DNA of 13,410 bases from Candidatus Avimicrobium faecavium (lineage in GTDB: Bacteria; Bacillota; Clostridia; Oscillospirales; Ruminococcaceae), in the NCBI GenBank assembly GCA_904419105.1, contig CAJFQR010000034.1, forward strand, positions 1 through 13,410, written 5' to 3'. How positions within the stretch are numbered: the first letter of the stretch is position 1; each line of letters starts with the position of its first letter. Below the pieces are notes generated by a model. The model worked only from the letters and a program-made list of their open reading frames with translations. It searched no databases and had not been told where the DNA came from. Below, piece by piece: positions 13,159 to 13,410 of this stretch. The translations under genes and the position numbers were made by a program.

Positions 13159-13410
13159 ATGAACAGCAAGCGCAGTGCGGTATCCAGCGCGGTGATCCGC
13201 CGGCTGCCGCGGTACTACCGCTGCCTGGAGCAGCTGGAGGCCGAGGGCACCGTGAAGATCTCCTCCCGGGAGCTGGCCAAGATCATGGATCTGACCGCCT
13301 CGCAGATCCGGCAGGACCTGAACTGCTTCGGCGGGTTTGGGCAGCAGGGGTACGGGTACAGTGTCTCCTCCCTCAAGGGGGAGGTGGCCTCGATCCTTGG
13401 GCTGGACGGT
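13159..13410 (+). CDS. rex: Redox-sensing transcriptional repressor Rex (3' end outside the window)
   Basis: First 84 codons of the NADH/NAD-responsive repressor of fermentation and respiration genes. What is present is the winged helix-turn-helix: VIRRLPRYYRCLEQL (12-26), SSRELAKIMDLTASQIRQDL (35-54), then the hallmark FGGFGQQGYGY (57-67). The Rossmann-type NAD-binding domain with its GxGxxG motif lies past the window edge; the frame is still open at the last base. The ATG has AAAGGGG at 13143-13149, nine bases before it. The promoter carries a Rex-like palindrome, so autoregulation is likely. It begins a new transcription unit after the sortase terminator. Confidence 0.95.
   Translation, partial: MNSKRSAVSSAVIRRLPRYYRCLEQLEAEGTVKISSRELAKIMDLTASQIRQDLNCFGGFGQQGYGYSVSSLKGEVASILGLDG

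Noticed and set aside
11486..13159. Antisense open frame of about 557 codons opposite pyk and the sortase
   Set aside because: It crosses two genes and a strong terminator and has no domain signal.

Overview
The window is a GC-rich stretch that reads like a chromosome of a Gram-positive, clostridial-type bacterium. The evidence is strong AGGAGG-type ribosome binding sites, sigma-A-like promoters, a FtsK/SpoIIIE translocase, a class B sortase, a YtrA-type GntR/ABC operon, a Firmicutes-type pyruvate kinase with its extra C-terminal domain, and a Rex redox repressor. A high-GC Clostridia lineage such as the Oscillospiraceae is my inference; nothing here fixes the genus. I see no mobile element, phage, CRISPR array, tRNA or rRNA. 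The very long antisense open frames are shadows produced by GC-rich codon use. No stretch without a gene exceeds 300 bases.

Layout. (1) 1-3803, plus strand: the 3' bulk of an FtsK/SpoIIIE translocase, a secreted ComEC-like metallo-beta-lactamase-fold hydrolase and a small DUF3006 protein, tightly spaced as one operon and closed by a terminator at 3787-3817 that also serves the opposing gene. (2) 3836-4513, minus strand: an HD-domain phosphohydrolase. It diverges from (3) 4745-6325, plus strand: cardiolipin synthase. The 231-base gap holds both promoters and a repeated 9-mer. (4) 6425-9988, minus strand: a three-gene operon of YtrA-type GntR repressor, ABC ATPase and ABC permease with a large extracytoplasmic C-terminal part. 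A near-consensus promoter is followed at once by a dyad that looks like the repressor's own operator. (5) 10272-12988, plus strand: pyruvate kinase, overlapped by one base by a lipoprotein-type class B sortase. Inside the 3' part of the kinase lies an AT-rich patch with two promoter-like sequences pointing at the sortase. (6) 13159 to the end, plus strand: the N-terminal half of Rex, behind a consensus promoter whose -35 box lies in a Rex-like palindrome.

How they fit together: this is mostly conserved cell-envelope and central-metabolism housekeeping (chromosome segregation, phospholipid synthesis, envelope-stress ABC export, glycolysis, NADH sensing, surface-protein anchoring). I do not see a dramatic unknown defence or biosynthetic system. 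The points most worth a second look are the calcium-loop-like insertions in the sortase, the internal promoters in pyk, and the two self-regulation sites (gntR and rex).
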